Shown piece by piece: positions 10,601 through 17,615 of a DNA stretch of 64,000 nt. The stretch lies in contig NZ_JAHYCA010000003.1 of the NCBI RefSeq assembly GCF_019430905.1, positions 248,001 through 312,000 of the forward strand. The letters are read 5' to 3'. The translations under genes were made by a program, and so were the position numbers. The number at the start of each line of letters is the position of its first letter. Within the stretch, counting starts at the first letter, position 1. Below the pieces are notes generated by a model that saw only the letters and a program-made list of their open reading frames with translations, made no database searches and was not told the origin of the DNA. This DNA is from Billgrantia antri (GTDB taxonomy: Bacteria; Pseudomonadota; Gammaproteobacteria; Pseudomonadales; Halomonadaceae).

Positions 10601-13058
10601 TAACCTCGGCGCCATCCGCCCCCTGCTCGTCATTGTTCATGACGTTGCCGGACTTCTCGAAGCGGCCTGGCTGCAACAGCAAGCCCCAATCAAAATCGCT
10701 GCTGGCCTGCGGACCGTCATCGACGAAGCTAAGCTGACCGCCCAGGTCGATACCGACAGTGATGGTGTCGCCGTCGCTGTCAGCCGCTGTGGCGTTGAGC
10801 GTAAGGCCGCTTCCTGCCAGGCCCAATACGTCGGCCGGATCGGTGCCATCGGGGTGCGACAGGGCGAGGTTCTGAGTCAGGGTGACCTCGCCGCTAGCGG
10901 CGTTGACGGTAATGGTGAAAGCCACACGGCCATCGGCGGCCTGGCCAATGATCGTGCCGTTATCGTCGATCAAGGTGATGGCTTGGCCGCCGTCCGTTGT
11001 TACAAGGCCAGTAGCACCATCGCCATCGATGCTCAGGCCGTAGCTGACGCTGCCCTCGCCATCGGCACCGAAGACGACCTCGAAGGCCCCGGAGAAGTCG
11101 GCCGTTGCCGGCTCGCCAAAGGCGCTTTCATCGACATCCAGTTCAGCCAGGTTGCCGGGAATAGGATCGACGCTCGGCATGTCGTCGACGATGGTGATGC
11201 TGCCGCTGAGGTCGGCGCTCAGACTATCGCTGACCACGTCGCCGTCGCTGTCGGTCACGGTGACCGTGGCTTCCACGCCGACCAGGCCGGCCGGCAGGCC
11301 GACGCTGTCGGTGCCCTGCTCGGCATGGTCTACCGGGCCCGACTGGGTCACGGTGACCGCGCCGGTGTCGGCATCGAGCTCGATGTGCAGAACCTCGGTG
11401 CCGTCGGCGCTGCCGATGACGACGCCGTCGACCAGCGTGAAGACGATCGGCTCGCCGCCGCTGGTGAGGTCGTGCTGGGCCTCGCCCAGGGTCAGGGCGT
11501 AGCCGTCGATCACGGTGCTGCCCGCGCCGTCGGCGCCGTACTGGGCGTCGACGGCGGCACTGAAGGCCGCCGCCACGCTGCCGGTGGCCACGGAGGTTCC
11601 GTCGAGGGTGTCGCTGTCCTGGGTCTCGAGGGCCACGTCGCTGAGGTCGACGTCGCCCAGCTCGACGCTCGGCATATCGTCGACGATGGTGATGCTGCCG
11701 CTGAGGTCGGCGCTCAGACTATCGCTGACCACGTCGCCGTCGCTGTCGGTCACGGTGACCGTGGCTTCCACGCCGACCAGGCCGGCCGGCAGGCCGACGC
11801 TGTCGGTGCCCTGCTCGGCATGGTCTACCGGGCCCGACTGGGTCACGGTGAGCGCGCCGGTGTCGGCATCGAGCTCGATGTGCAGAACCTCGGTACCGTC
11901 GGCGCTGCCGATGACGACGCCGTCGACCAGCGTGAAGACAATCGGCTCGCCGCCGCTGGTGAGGCCGTGTTCGACCTCGCCCAGGGTCAGGGCGTAGCCG
12001 TCGATCACGGTGCTGCCCGCGCTGTCGGCGCCGTACTGGGCGTCGACGGCGGCACTGAAGGCCGCCGCCACGCTGCCGGTGGCCACGGAAGTGCCGTCGA
12101 GGGTGTCGCTGTCCTGGGTCTCGAGGGTCACGTCGCTCAGGTCGACATCGCCCACCTCGACGCTCGGCGCATCATCCAGAATGGTGATGTTCAGCGTGCC
12201 AGAAGCCGTGCCACTGGTGCTGGTTACGGTATAGACCAGGCTGGCCAGCGCCTCATCCATGCCTTCTTCATGCAGCAGGTTGTTCAGCTGCGTGAGAGTG
12301 AACTCCCCGGTGCCGGGATTGACCTCGATGGTGAAGATATTGAGTTCACGCGCAGGCGAGAAAGCAGTCAACGTATTGCTGGAAGCGTTCCAGCTATAGG
12401 TGATGCTCTCCTGGCCGATCTGGGCTTGTACGCCGTCCATGTCTGCGAAGGTCACGCTGCCATTGACACCTGTGCCAAAGGAGAACGGCAGCACGCCGCC
12501 GGTAACCACGGACCCCGACTCGCTAAGGGTCTCGGCATCAAACAGGGAAGCATCGAGAAGGCCGGCAGACGGCTCGACGATCTCGAAGAAGGCGCCTTCG
12601 GTTTCTGGCAGATCGCTCGCCTGCCCCAGACCGAACTCGAACGCCAGCGGGTTGACGTCCTCCGCAATTCGCGCCAAGCGCACGAAACTATGGCCGCCAT
12701 CGGCACCACCACCCGGGCCGGCACCGGCCGCGGTGGCATCGAGCACGTCGAGCAGATCGACACTGTCGTCGTCCAGCGCCGTCAACAGGGCTTCAAGATC
12801 TTCATCCAGGGCTGCGAATTCGGAAGCATCGGCGGGTTCGTCACCATCGAGCTCGGGCATCATGACCACTTGCTCGCCATTCTCGATGAGCGCCGCCTCG
12901 AGGCCATCGCCAAAGTCGAGCTGTGCACTTCCGTTGTCAGAGGTGACCAGCACCTCTCCCTCCTGGAGGGTATCTCCCACGCGCAGCTCACGCAGGTTAC
13001 CTTCGGCATCGCGTGCCCAGGCCTGACCGGTAATCGAAATGACGGTGGCAATGGCCAT
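4605..13058 (-). CDS. Giant LapA-like RTX adhesin with retention module, tandem repeats, VWA and RTX domains
   Basis: 2817 residues, intact. Residues 1-125 form a retention module with TAAG at 109-112, the LapG-type cleavage signature; retention modules hold the protein in the outer-membrane pore. Two almost identical 165-residue repeats occupy about 300-464 and 465-629. Many Ig-like/VCBS modules follow. A DUF4114-like segment (GGGDKDYNDVNIKVEW) lies near 1450-1475. A von Willebrand A domain (about 2345-2560) carries the MIDAS motif DRSGS. Calcium-binding RTX nonapeptides (GGAGNDILIGG and similar, about 2680-2720) and a C-terminal type I secretion signal complete it. A biofilm adhesin is the natural reading, secreted by the operon at 13295-19850. 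The binding target cannot be told from sequence. Confidence 0.9.
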   Translation of the reverse strand: MAIATVISITGQAWARDAEGNLRELRVGDTLQEGEVLVTSDNGSAQLDFGDGLEAALIENGEQVVMMPELDGDEPADASEFAALDEDLEALLTALDDDSVDLLDVLDATAAGAGPGGGADGGHSFVRLARIAEDVNPLAFEFGLGQASDLPETEGAFFEIVEPSAGLLDASLFDAETLSESGSVVTGGVLPFSFGTGVNGSVTFADMDGVQAQIGQESITYSWNASSNTLTAFSPARELNIFTIEVNPGTGEFTLTQLNNLLHEEGMDEALASLVYTVTSTSGTASGTLNITILDDAPSVEVGDVDLSDVTLETQDSDTLDGTSVATGSVAAAFSAAVDAQYGADSAGSTVIDGYALTLGEVEHGLTSGGEPIVFTLVDGVVIGSADGTEVLHIELDADTGALTVTQSGPVDHAEQGTDSVGLPAGLVGVEATVTVTDSDGDVVSDSLSADLSGSITIVDDMPSVELGDVDLSDVALETQDSDTLDGTSVATGSVAAAFSAAVDAQYGADGAGSTVIDGYALTLGEAQHDLTSGGEPIVFTLVDGVVIGSADGTEVLHIELDADTGAVTVTQSGPVDHAEQGTDSVGLPAGLVGVEATVTVTDSDGDVVSDSLSADLSGSITIVDDMPSVDPIPGNLAELDVDESAFGEPATADFSGAFEVVFGADGEGSVSYGLSIDGDGATGLVTTDGGQAITLIDDNGTIIGQAADGRVAFTITVNAASGEVTLTQNLALSHPDGTDPADVLGLAGSGLTLNATAADSDGDTITVGIDLGGQLSFVDDGPQASSDFDWGLLLQPGRFEKSGNVMNNDEQGADGAEVTHVQFGGETVELVDGKATIQGVHGELTIYSNGDYTYVRGDTPNHQGLFLDKFTYTLTDGDGDTDTATLNVKGLDAGVIIYNPVAGQGAHLVVNEANLANGTDPNAGELTQSGGFLVSAVDGLEQLTISIGEGGDQQTLTVTRNEDGSFNFDDASVDVPDGYRLEVTGITPLPLGGYVVNYAYTLQGNKTHAGSEDDALIRNFSITITDRDGDTASSSLKVKVIDDAPEADLAGARGAIEDGEAVVGTWNTESGADSEGAQQLISINGGPEQALQIGHAYELAEGTLTINENGTWTFVPGTNLDHSNGKVPVSFELIAIDGDGDRASDTHRIRIKDGEGPTPGGENGEGGTVDLVVDELGLREVGDAELTNAEAVLTFTAGSDNIVDFAFVNPGAINVSGLEEGVELSWVINEVGELIGSLGGDPVLKLTLNGGEIAAGESGTVTVNVELIGNLPHNANVDELTIGGVQVVASDSDGDVSAPGTISVRVDDDLPSVEGTDPSGHEVTITNLNSLAGYNSSFGYYIKDENGNPTVGMVIWANVKQDKGASYVLEGHAPGEVGYFIIPNGANLNSGLGNETEVTFQQVNGVWVAVAPNGDQLNGQNANAPVLFNDPSLNPGGASHVENNAEEGDINWEDVYGGGDKDYNDVNIKVEWAPANLTVDESKLEVDAEFDFSGYFSAEYGADGLATRDYSLSVAENGADSGLVDTQTGGEVLVKEGDDGQIVGYVVIDGEEVPVFTLSVDAETGVVTLDQLRAVIHSGAGQIGASDVTNILANVVFLTKTVVDTDSDEASATIDIGQVIHFLDGGPVAQNDLAETAEDTAITYNVMDNDIEGADGATLTAASLRNPSQGSITFGANGEVTFTPAAGFEGDAVIDYTVTDADGDTSSATLTVTVAEDSEPTIEVSGPDVNDGQTSVDEASLPNGSANDGSHATSGTLAINTGNDGLQSLVINGVNVTGGGTVNGTHGTLVVTLVDGEYNWTYTLDGATDDHETQGPNVDGVTDSFELVVTDSDGDKASDSLVIDIVDDVPTASDQSAGAVEEDGATTTLSGNLFSDQHASFGADGAGSVTWSGAAIESLANYGTLSLDANGNWSFTLNNSLAAVQELGDGDKLSFKLEFTVTDKDGDSDDGSLTIAINGNNDAPLTTDSAISTDEDVTVTLGVEAFGNYSDAEGDALGAVQIVTLPQNGVLELAGVAVAAGAIISEADIVSGKLTFTPDEDSDAEGSFTFKVQDAEGAWSEVANTATINVDAVADAPNVSIGIGEQTPVSEPGDVTPLPNGISHVKYVLSDGTTLKLDGYGGDIKDPSDPTKYIADIEAKTGLAVVSYYIKAGTGVYSSSGEYLGGFNNGPASDPLSNRADDEGSAGNYQAGNTYFFGGEADSYAFSINLVASLKDTDGSESLSLVISGVPEGAELNQGTENPDGTWTIEVAPGTQSYVSNGLTITVPKGTDEFTLTVKATATESNPQGNVSVETAESTASDTAAVDKLEVEGNGDSTVETGAGDDVLIGDMGGKFTITEPGQNYNISLIVDRSGSMGHASGSGSLSRMDLTKQALLNLANQLKDHDGTVNVQLVAFSSHASTSASIQNLNAGNVGQLISAITALSASGATNFEAAFEEAVSWFNSQNGNGASVVDGFKNLTYFLTDGDPTRYYDSDGGLRGSGNETSYKVFKNSVEAFEALSNISQVHGTGIGNGVSENYLRFFDNTDDSGEGTETFFVGYPWWDIFGQYPQYESVTGPVGEVDIVNTAEDLAAALQGGSSSDELAELGDDVLNGGDGDDIIFGDSVNTDHLEWTNGDTGESFTAGSHDGLGYAGLVEYLRWAEGTPGEAPSDAEVIAYVRDNWQDLVDSVRPDGGIDTLSGGAGNDILIGGAGDDTLNGGAGNDTLVGGLGADTFAWKLGDQGEEGSAAIDTVKDFSLEEGDSLDLSELLSDGNGPEHLRFEADGSGSTTLYISTEGNFGTDEGSFDNTLADQVIVLENFSGDLEALKSSLNID
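11171..12160 (-). repeat. Two 495-bp direct tandem repeats inside the second adhesin
   Basis: Unit 1 is 11171-11665 and unit 2 is 11666-12160. Each begins with CGCTCGGCAT-like sequence, and the period of exactly 495 bp (165 codons) keeps the frame. The two units differ at only a small number of scattered bases by eye. A third, diverged start of the motif is at 12161. Such near-identity implies recent duplication or ongoing homogenisation, and copy number may vary between strains or be miscounted in short-read assemblies. Confidence 0.9.
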
Positions 13059-13164
13059 GTCTTATCTCCCTGAAGATCTTCGTTATTGTGACTCAGCCGT
13101 ACGACGCCCCTGCGTTATGACGGCCCATGGAGAAGCACAGTAAGTTACATGTCGAAACAAAAAT

Positions 13165-13216
13165 ATTGGACCGATGGACAGGGCAGGAAACGGATCGCTC
13201 GAAAGGTAGTGTCCAA
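13165..13216 (-). promoter_or_regulatory. Upstream element shared by both adhesin genes (copy 2)
   Basis: ATATTGGACCG, four bases, ACAGGG from 13165, with TTGGAC (13168-13173) and GTCCAA (13211-13216) as inverted arms, 37 bases apart versus 28 in copy 1. The difference is about one helical turn. It sits about 107 bp upstream of the 13058 start. A shared operator or promoter of the adhesin regulon is the likely role. Confidence 0.45.
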
Positions 13217-13221
13217 CAAAC

Positions 13222-13254
13222 CAAAGGGCTTGCTGCAGTCGCAGCAAGCCCTTG
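13222..13254 (-). terminator. Probable terminator after the LuxR-type gene
   Basis: Perfect 13-bp stem (13224-13236 with 13241-13253) and a four-base loop, about 40 bases past the minus-strand stop at 13295. The following tract is TGGTTTGTT, so the T-run is imperfect. It separates the secretion operon from the second adhesin promoter. Confidence 0.65.
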
Positions 13255-13294
13255 AATAAGCAACGGTCGATACCTGGCATGGAGCGAAGCGATA

Positions 13295-13909
13295 TCAGGC
13301 AATTTGCTCGTCCTGCCTGGCCAGCCTGAGCACCAGTTGCATGCGATCACGCACGCCGAGCTTGCGAAATATCGCGCCCAGATGAGCCTTGACCGTGCGC
13401 TCTGTAATATCGAGTTGACGAGCCACTTCTTTATTGGTGCGCCCCTCCGCTACCGCCAATGCTACGGCACGTTCACGCTCCGTCAGCATGGAGAGACTCT
13501 CCTGCGGCAGGTTTTCGCTACCGCCCAGGGCAGTGAAGGCTCCCCCGACGACCTTGCTGAGCAACTCGGCCGGCACCCATATGCCCTGATGGTGGGTGAC
13601 AAGGGCGACCTGCCCCAGCAACTCCGGGGGGGAGAGAGCGTGCACATAGCCACGCGCCCCAGCCTGTAGCGCCTTGAGTGCTTCGGCCTCGCTCGGTGCC
13701 AGCGACATGACGACGATGATGGCACCCTGCCCCGCCACTTCAGTCGCCACGACCGGCCAATCCGAGTGATCCGTCATCAGCCAGACTCGATCCCCTTTGT
13801 CCGCCATGACGCGCGCCTGATCGGGAGTGACACGCCTGACATCGGGAAAGGCGCTGCGCAGGCGCGGGACCTCAGCGCGCCGCTGGCTTACGAACAGGAC
13901 TGCCATCAT
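13295..13909 (-). CDS. LuxR-family regulator with degenerate receiver domain
   Basis: About 204 residues. The ATG at 13909 overlaps the TGA of the upstream adaptor gene (ATGA) and follows GGGGGA, so I prefer it to the longer start at 13933. The C-terminal 60 residues are a LuxR/GerE helix-turn-helix (LTERERAVALAVAEGRTNKEVA, TVKAHLGAIFRKLGV). The N-terminal 120 residues look like a receiver fold, but the paired acidic residues at the end of strand 1 are missing (VLFVSQRR) and the conserved lysine before the SPPEL turn is absent. Phosphorylation control is therefore doubtful. As the last gene of the secretion operon it is a candidate regulator of the adhesins (inference). Confidence 0.85.
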   Translation of the reverse strand: MMAVLFVSQRRAEVPRLRSAFPDVRRVTPDQARVMADKGDRVWLMTDHSDWPVVATEVAGQGAIIVVMSLAPSEAEALKALQAGARGYVHALSPPELLGQVALVTHHQGIWVPAELLSKVVGGAFTALGGSENLPQESLSMLTERERAVALAVAEGRTNKEVARQLDITERTVKAHLGAIFRKLGVRDRMQLVLRLARQDEQIA

Positions 13910-15342
13910 CGTTCCCCCATGGAGTCGCTCCATGCCCGCAAGACGGGTTTGAGCAGATACTGCATTACGGTACGCTTGCCGGTCATGATGTCGACCTGGG
14001 CCGTCATACCGGGAATGACCTGGATGTCGCTGCCCAGGTTTTCCCCTTGCAGCGTTCTTACACGCACCAGATAGAAGGTGTTGCCCTCGTCATCAGTGAT
14101 GGTATCGGCACTGATATGATCCAGCTCGGCCTGGAGGCCGCCGTAAATGGCAAAGTCGTAGGCCGTCAGCTTGATGGTGGCCGGCTGGCCTGGACGCAGG
14201 AAGGCGATATCCTGCGGAGCAATACGCGCTTCGACGAGCAGCTGATCGTCGCTGGGGATGATGTCCACCACCTCCTGGCCGGGTTGCACCACGCCGCCTA
14301 GGGTATTGATCCCCAGGCGTTGGACGACACCATCCACCGGCGAACGGACCTCGGCCAGTCGCACGCGATCCTGAAGTCCGGCGCTGGACTCGTCGAGTGC
14401 CCCCAGGTCACCCAGTGTCTGGGCCAAGTCGTTGCGCCACTCGCTACGCCGCTCGGCGCCGAGCTCGCGCAATTGGGTAAGCGACTCCTCGACTGCCGCC
14501 TCGAGGCGTGCCACCGAGGCCGTTGCCTGGTTGCGCTCACCCGTCGCACGCGATACCTCCCGCTCGAGACGCAGGATGTCGACTTCCGACACCGCACCCG
14601 AGGCCAGCAGTGGCCGAGTCAGGTTGAGTTCCTGGCTAGCCATGTTGGCTTCCCGCTGGGCGGTATCACGCCTTGCCTCCGCCTCGTTCAGCTCTTCTTC
14701 ACGCTGGCGAACGCGATCCCGCAAGATCGCCTCCTGTTCACGCATCTCTTCGCGACGGCTTTCGTAGACCTCTCGCTCCTGGGCAACGATCTCCGGCACC
14801 TCGCTGCGCAGTTCTTCATCCGGATTGAAGGGCGTATCCGTGGCAAGCGCCCGTAGCCGCTCTGCACGGGCACGAAGGGCCAATGCCTGGGCACGGTTTT
14901 CACGGAAATTGGCGATGAAGCGTGTGGGGTCGATTCGCATCAGCACTTGGCCCGCCTCGACCATCTCACCCTCACGTACCATGATCTCCTGGACCACCCC
15001 GCCGTCGAACGACTGCACCTTCTGCAGCTGGCTGGAGGGAATCACCCGGCCCGTGCCACGCGTGACCTCATCGATCGAGGCGAAATAGGCCCAGGCGATC
15101 AGCGCGCCGAAAGCGAGCAGTACGACGTACAGGAACAACCGCGCGCGGATCGGGTCCTGCTGCATGCGCGCCCAGTCGGCGTCACTCGCCCAGTCGCGAT
15201 TGAGGTGGGCGGAGGTGACACGCTTGGAGAACAGACGATCCATGAAGGGACGAAACGGCTTGCCGCCGACATCTGTGAAACGTCCAATTGCTTCGAAGCC
15301 CTGCTGCTCGGCGCTCTTGCCCTGGACCTTGGAATTCATCAA
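13906..15342 (-). CDS. lapC: Type I secretion membrane-fusion protein (LapC/HlyD family)
   Basis: 478 residues, the usual length for the family. A cytoplasmic N-terminus is followed by one membrane helix (about 65-84), then a lipoyl-like half motif (GGVVQEIMVREGEMVEAGQVL), a long coiled coil (about 160-310), a second lipoyl half (SPVDGVVQRLGI), and a beta-barrel ending in PGMTAQVDIMTGKRTV, characteristic of HlyD/LapC. It links the inner-membrane ABC transporter to the outer-membrane channel. Its ATG overlaps the stop of the transporter gene (ATGA), and its own stop overlaps the luxR-type start. Confidence 0.92.
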   Translation of the reverse strand: MMNSKVQGKSAEQQGFEAIGRFTDVGGKPFRPFMDRLFSKRVTSAHLNRDWASDADWARMQQDPIRARLFLYVVLLAFGALIAWAYFASIDEVTRGTGRVIPSSQLQKVQSFDGGVVQEIMVREGEMVEAGQVLMRIDPTRFIANFRENRAQALALRARAERLRALATDTPFNPDEELRSEVPEIVAQEREVYESRREEMREQEAILRDRVRQREEELNEAEARRDTAQREANMASQELNLTRPLLASGAVSEVDILRLEREVSRATGERNQATASVARLEAAVEESLTQLRELGAERRSEWRNDLAQTLGDLGALDESSAGLQDRVRLAEVRSPVDGVVQRLGINTLGGVVQPGQEVVDIIPSDDQLLVEARIAPQDIAFLRPGQPATIKLTAYDFAIYGGLQAELDHISADTITDDEGNTFYLVRVRTLQGENLGSDIQVIPGMTAQVDIMTGKRTVMQYLLKPVLRAWSDSMGER

Positions 15343-17525
15343 CTGGCCCTCCCGATCTGGCCCTTGCGCAAGGCCTCAACCACCTTGTCGCGCGGACCGT
15401 CGGCGACAATCTTGCCGGCATCTATCACGATGATGCGATCGACCAGCGACAGCAGCGAGGTGCGATGGGTCACGACCACCAAGGTCTTGCCCTGTCCATA
15501 CGCCGCCAGATTGGCCTTGAAGGCTTCTTCGCTGGCGTGGTCCATGGAGCTGGTAGGCTCGTCGAGCAGCAGTATCTGCGGATCGTTGACCATCGCTCTG
15601 GCAATGGCGACGGCCTGCCGCTGGCCGCCGGATAGCATCTGTCCGCGCTCCCCGACCTGGAGTTCGACGCCCTGGGGGTGTGTGTTGACCAGGCCCTCCA
15701 GGCCGCTGAGCTTGATCGCGCGCAGCAGCGCTTCGTCATCGACGCCATCACTACCGCCACCGGCCACGATGTTGTCACGCAGCGAGCCGAAGAACAGGCT
15801 TACGTCCTGCGGCACATAGCCGATGTGACGGCGCAACTCCACGGGATCGAACTGGCGCAGGTCGACACCGTCGAGCATGACCGAGCCCACCGTGGGGGTA
15901 TACAACCCCAACAACAGCTTGTTGAGTGAGGTTTTGCCACAGCCGACGCGCCCGAGCAGTGCCACTTTCTCGCCAGGCTCGATCTTGAGCGAAATGTCCC
16001 GCAGGGCATCGCGCTCTTCTTCCGGATAACGCAGCGAAACCTTGTCAAAGCGGATCTCACCGCGAACGACAGGCCGCGAGATGAACGACTTGCCTTCGGG
16101 CCGCTCTACGGGGCGCTGCATGACATCGTCGAGGGACTTCAAGGCAGTAGCCGACTGGTGGTACTGCGCCAGCAGTGCCGCCGCCTGGCTCACCGGCGCC
16201 ATGGCGCGCGATGAAAGCATGTATGCGGCAATCAGCCCACCCTGGGTGAGGTTGCCGTCGATAATCAGGTAGACCCCGATGAGGATCACACATACCGCCA
16301 CGGTATGCTGGGCCCACATCGCCACGTTGGATACCGAAGTGCTGACCAGGCGCAACTGGGCCGAGGTACGGGAAAGAAAGGCCGTCGCCTTCTCCCAGGT
16401 ACTCTGAAGTCGGCTCTCGGCGCGCAGGGTCTTGACCGTTTCCAGATGCGACAGCGATTCGACCAGTGTGGCATTGCGCTGGGCGCTGACCCGCCAGGTG
16501 GTCTCCGAAAGCTCATGCAGCTTGCCCTGGGCCGCCATGGCATAAAGCAGCACGATGACGATGCCCGCGATGACCGGCAGCGCCAGCGGCACGCCTATCA
16601 GGGCGATGATGGCGGCAAAGAACAGCACGAAAGGCAGGTCGACCAATGCCACCACCGTGGCCGAGCCTATGAAGGCCCGCACCGACTCGAAGGATTGCAG
16701 GGTCGACGCAAACGAGCCGGTCGAGGCAGGTCGAGCCTCCATGCGCAAGCCCAGCACTTGGGACATGATACGAGAGGAAAGTTTGACATCGGCCCGGCTC
16801 GCCGCCAGGTCGATGAAGGCGCTGCGCATCAGGCGCAATGCCAGATCGAAACAGAGCACGATGAAGATACCGGCAGCCAGTACCCACAGCGTTTCGGTGG
16901 CGTGGTTGGGTACCACACGATCATAGACGTTGAGCACGAACAGCGGCATGGCCACTGCAAACAAGTTGATTACCAGGGAGCCGGCGATCACGTCGCGATA
17001 GAGCCGCCGATTCTCACGTATGACGCCCCAGAACCAATGGCGTGATCGCTGCTTGCCGACCTCGGGACCGCGCGCATCGAAGCGAAAACGCGGGCGTACG
17101 TATATGGCCTGGCCGCTGTAGCTTTGGCTCAGTCCATCGAGATCGACCTCGCTCACGGCATCGCCAAGCTCGGGAAAGATCACCCTGGCACGGCGCGCCT
17201 TGAGGTCCAGCGCCACCAGCACGCAGGCACGTCCCGGTTCCAGCAGCAGTACCGCGGGGAACAGGGCCGGGTTGAGCTGCGCCAGCCGGCTCTTGACGAT
17301 ACGTGCGGTCATTCCGGCGCGGGCAGCGGCGCGGGAGAAAACCCCCGGAGTGAGGCATCCTTCCTCCAGCGGCAAGCCTGCCGTCAAGGCATCAGGCGTG
17401 ACTGCATGGTCATGAGCGAGCGCAATGGTTTGCAGGCACTCGAGCAGTTCGTCGCGAACCGCCGACCGGGCAGTACCTTGGGAGGAATCCAGTACTTCTT
17501 GCTGCGTCACGGGAACCTCGGGCAT
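15339..17525 (-). CDS. lapB: Type I secretion ABC transporter (LapB-like, C39-like domain without catalytic Cys)
   Basis: 728 residues. Residues 20-140 form a C39-peptidase-like domain lacking the catalytic cysteine signature, as expected for transporters of RTX/LapA proteins that are not cleaved on export. A six-helix membrane domain (about 175-460) follows. The ATPase domain has Walker A GRVGCGKTS, signature LSGGQRQ, Walker B ILLLDEPTSSMD and switch histidine in THR. It resembles the LssB/LapB group. It is co-transcribed with the adaptor (4-base overlap) and the outer-membrane fusion 90 bp upstream. The likely cargo is the two adhesins nearby. Confidence 0.93.
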   Translation of the reverse strand: MPEVPVTQQEVLDSSQGTARSAVRDELLECLQTIALAHDHAVTPDALTAGLPLEEGCLTPGVFSRAAARAGMTARIVKSRLAQLNPALFPAVLLLEPGRACVLVALDLKARRARVIFPELGDAVSEVDLDGLSQSYSGQAIYVRPRFRFDARGPEVGKQRSRHWFWGVIRENRRLYRDVIAGSLVINLFAVAMPLFVLNVYDRVVPNHATETLWVLAAGIFIVLCFDLALRLMRSAFIDLAASRADVKLSSRIMSQVLGLRMEARPASTGSFASTLQSFESVRAFIGSATVVALVDLPFVLFFAAIIALIGVPLALPVIAGIVIVLLYAMAAQGKLHELSETTWRVSAQRNATLVESLSHLETVKTLRAESRLQSTWEKATAFLSRTSAQLRLVSTSVSNVAMWAQHTVAVCVILIGVYLIIDGNLTQGGLIAAYMLSSRAMAPVSQAAALLAQYHQSATALKSLDDVMQRPVERPEGKSFISRPVVRGEIRFDKVSLRYPEEERDALRDISLKIEPGEKVALLGRVGCGKTSLNKLLLGLYTPTVGSVMLDGVDLRQFDPVELRRHIGYVPQDVSLFFGSLRDNIVAGGGSDGVDDEALLRAIKLSGLEGLVNTHPQGVELQVGERGQMLSGGQRQAVAIARAMVNDPQILLLDEPTSSMDHASEEAFKANLAAYGQGKTLVVVTHRTSLLSLVDRIIVIDAGKIVADGPRDKVVEALRKGQIGRAS

Positions 17526-17571
17526 GAGGCCCGCCCGGCCATGCCGGACGGGCTCGGGCTAAATGACGATA

Positions 17572-17599
17572 CTGCCTACGCCGCCTTCGGCGCAGGCAG
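17572..17599 (-). other. Hairpin in the gap between the TolC-fusion and ABC genes
   Basis: An 11-bp stem with one mismatch (17572-17582 with 17589-17599) and a 6-base loop lie in the 90-bp spacer. No T-run follows on either strand, so this is more likely an mRNA-stability or attenuation element than a full terminator. Confidence 0.4.
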
Positions 17600-17615
17600 G
17601 TTTACCCCAGGTCGT

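Noticed and set aside
10533-13073. Plus-strand open frame of 846 codons opposite the second adhesin
   Set aside because: Antisense shadow. It repeats with the same 495-bp period as the real gene and matches no protein family.
13910-13933. Longer start of the LuxR-type gene at 13933
   Set aside because: Would overlap the adaptor gene by 28 bases; ATG 13909 has GGGGGA ahead of it and the coupled ATGA arrangement.
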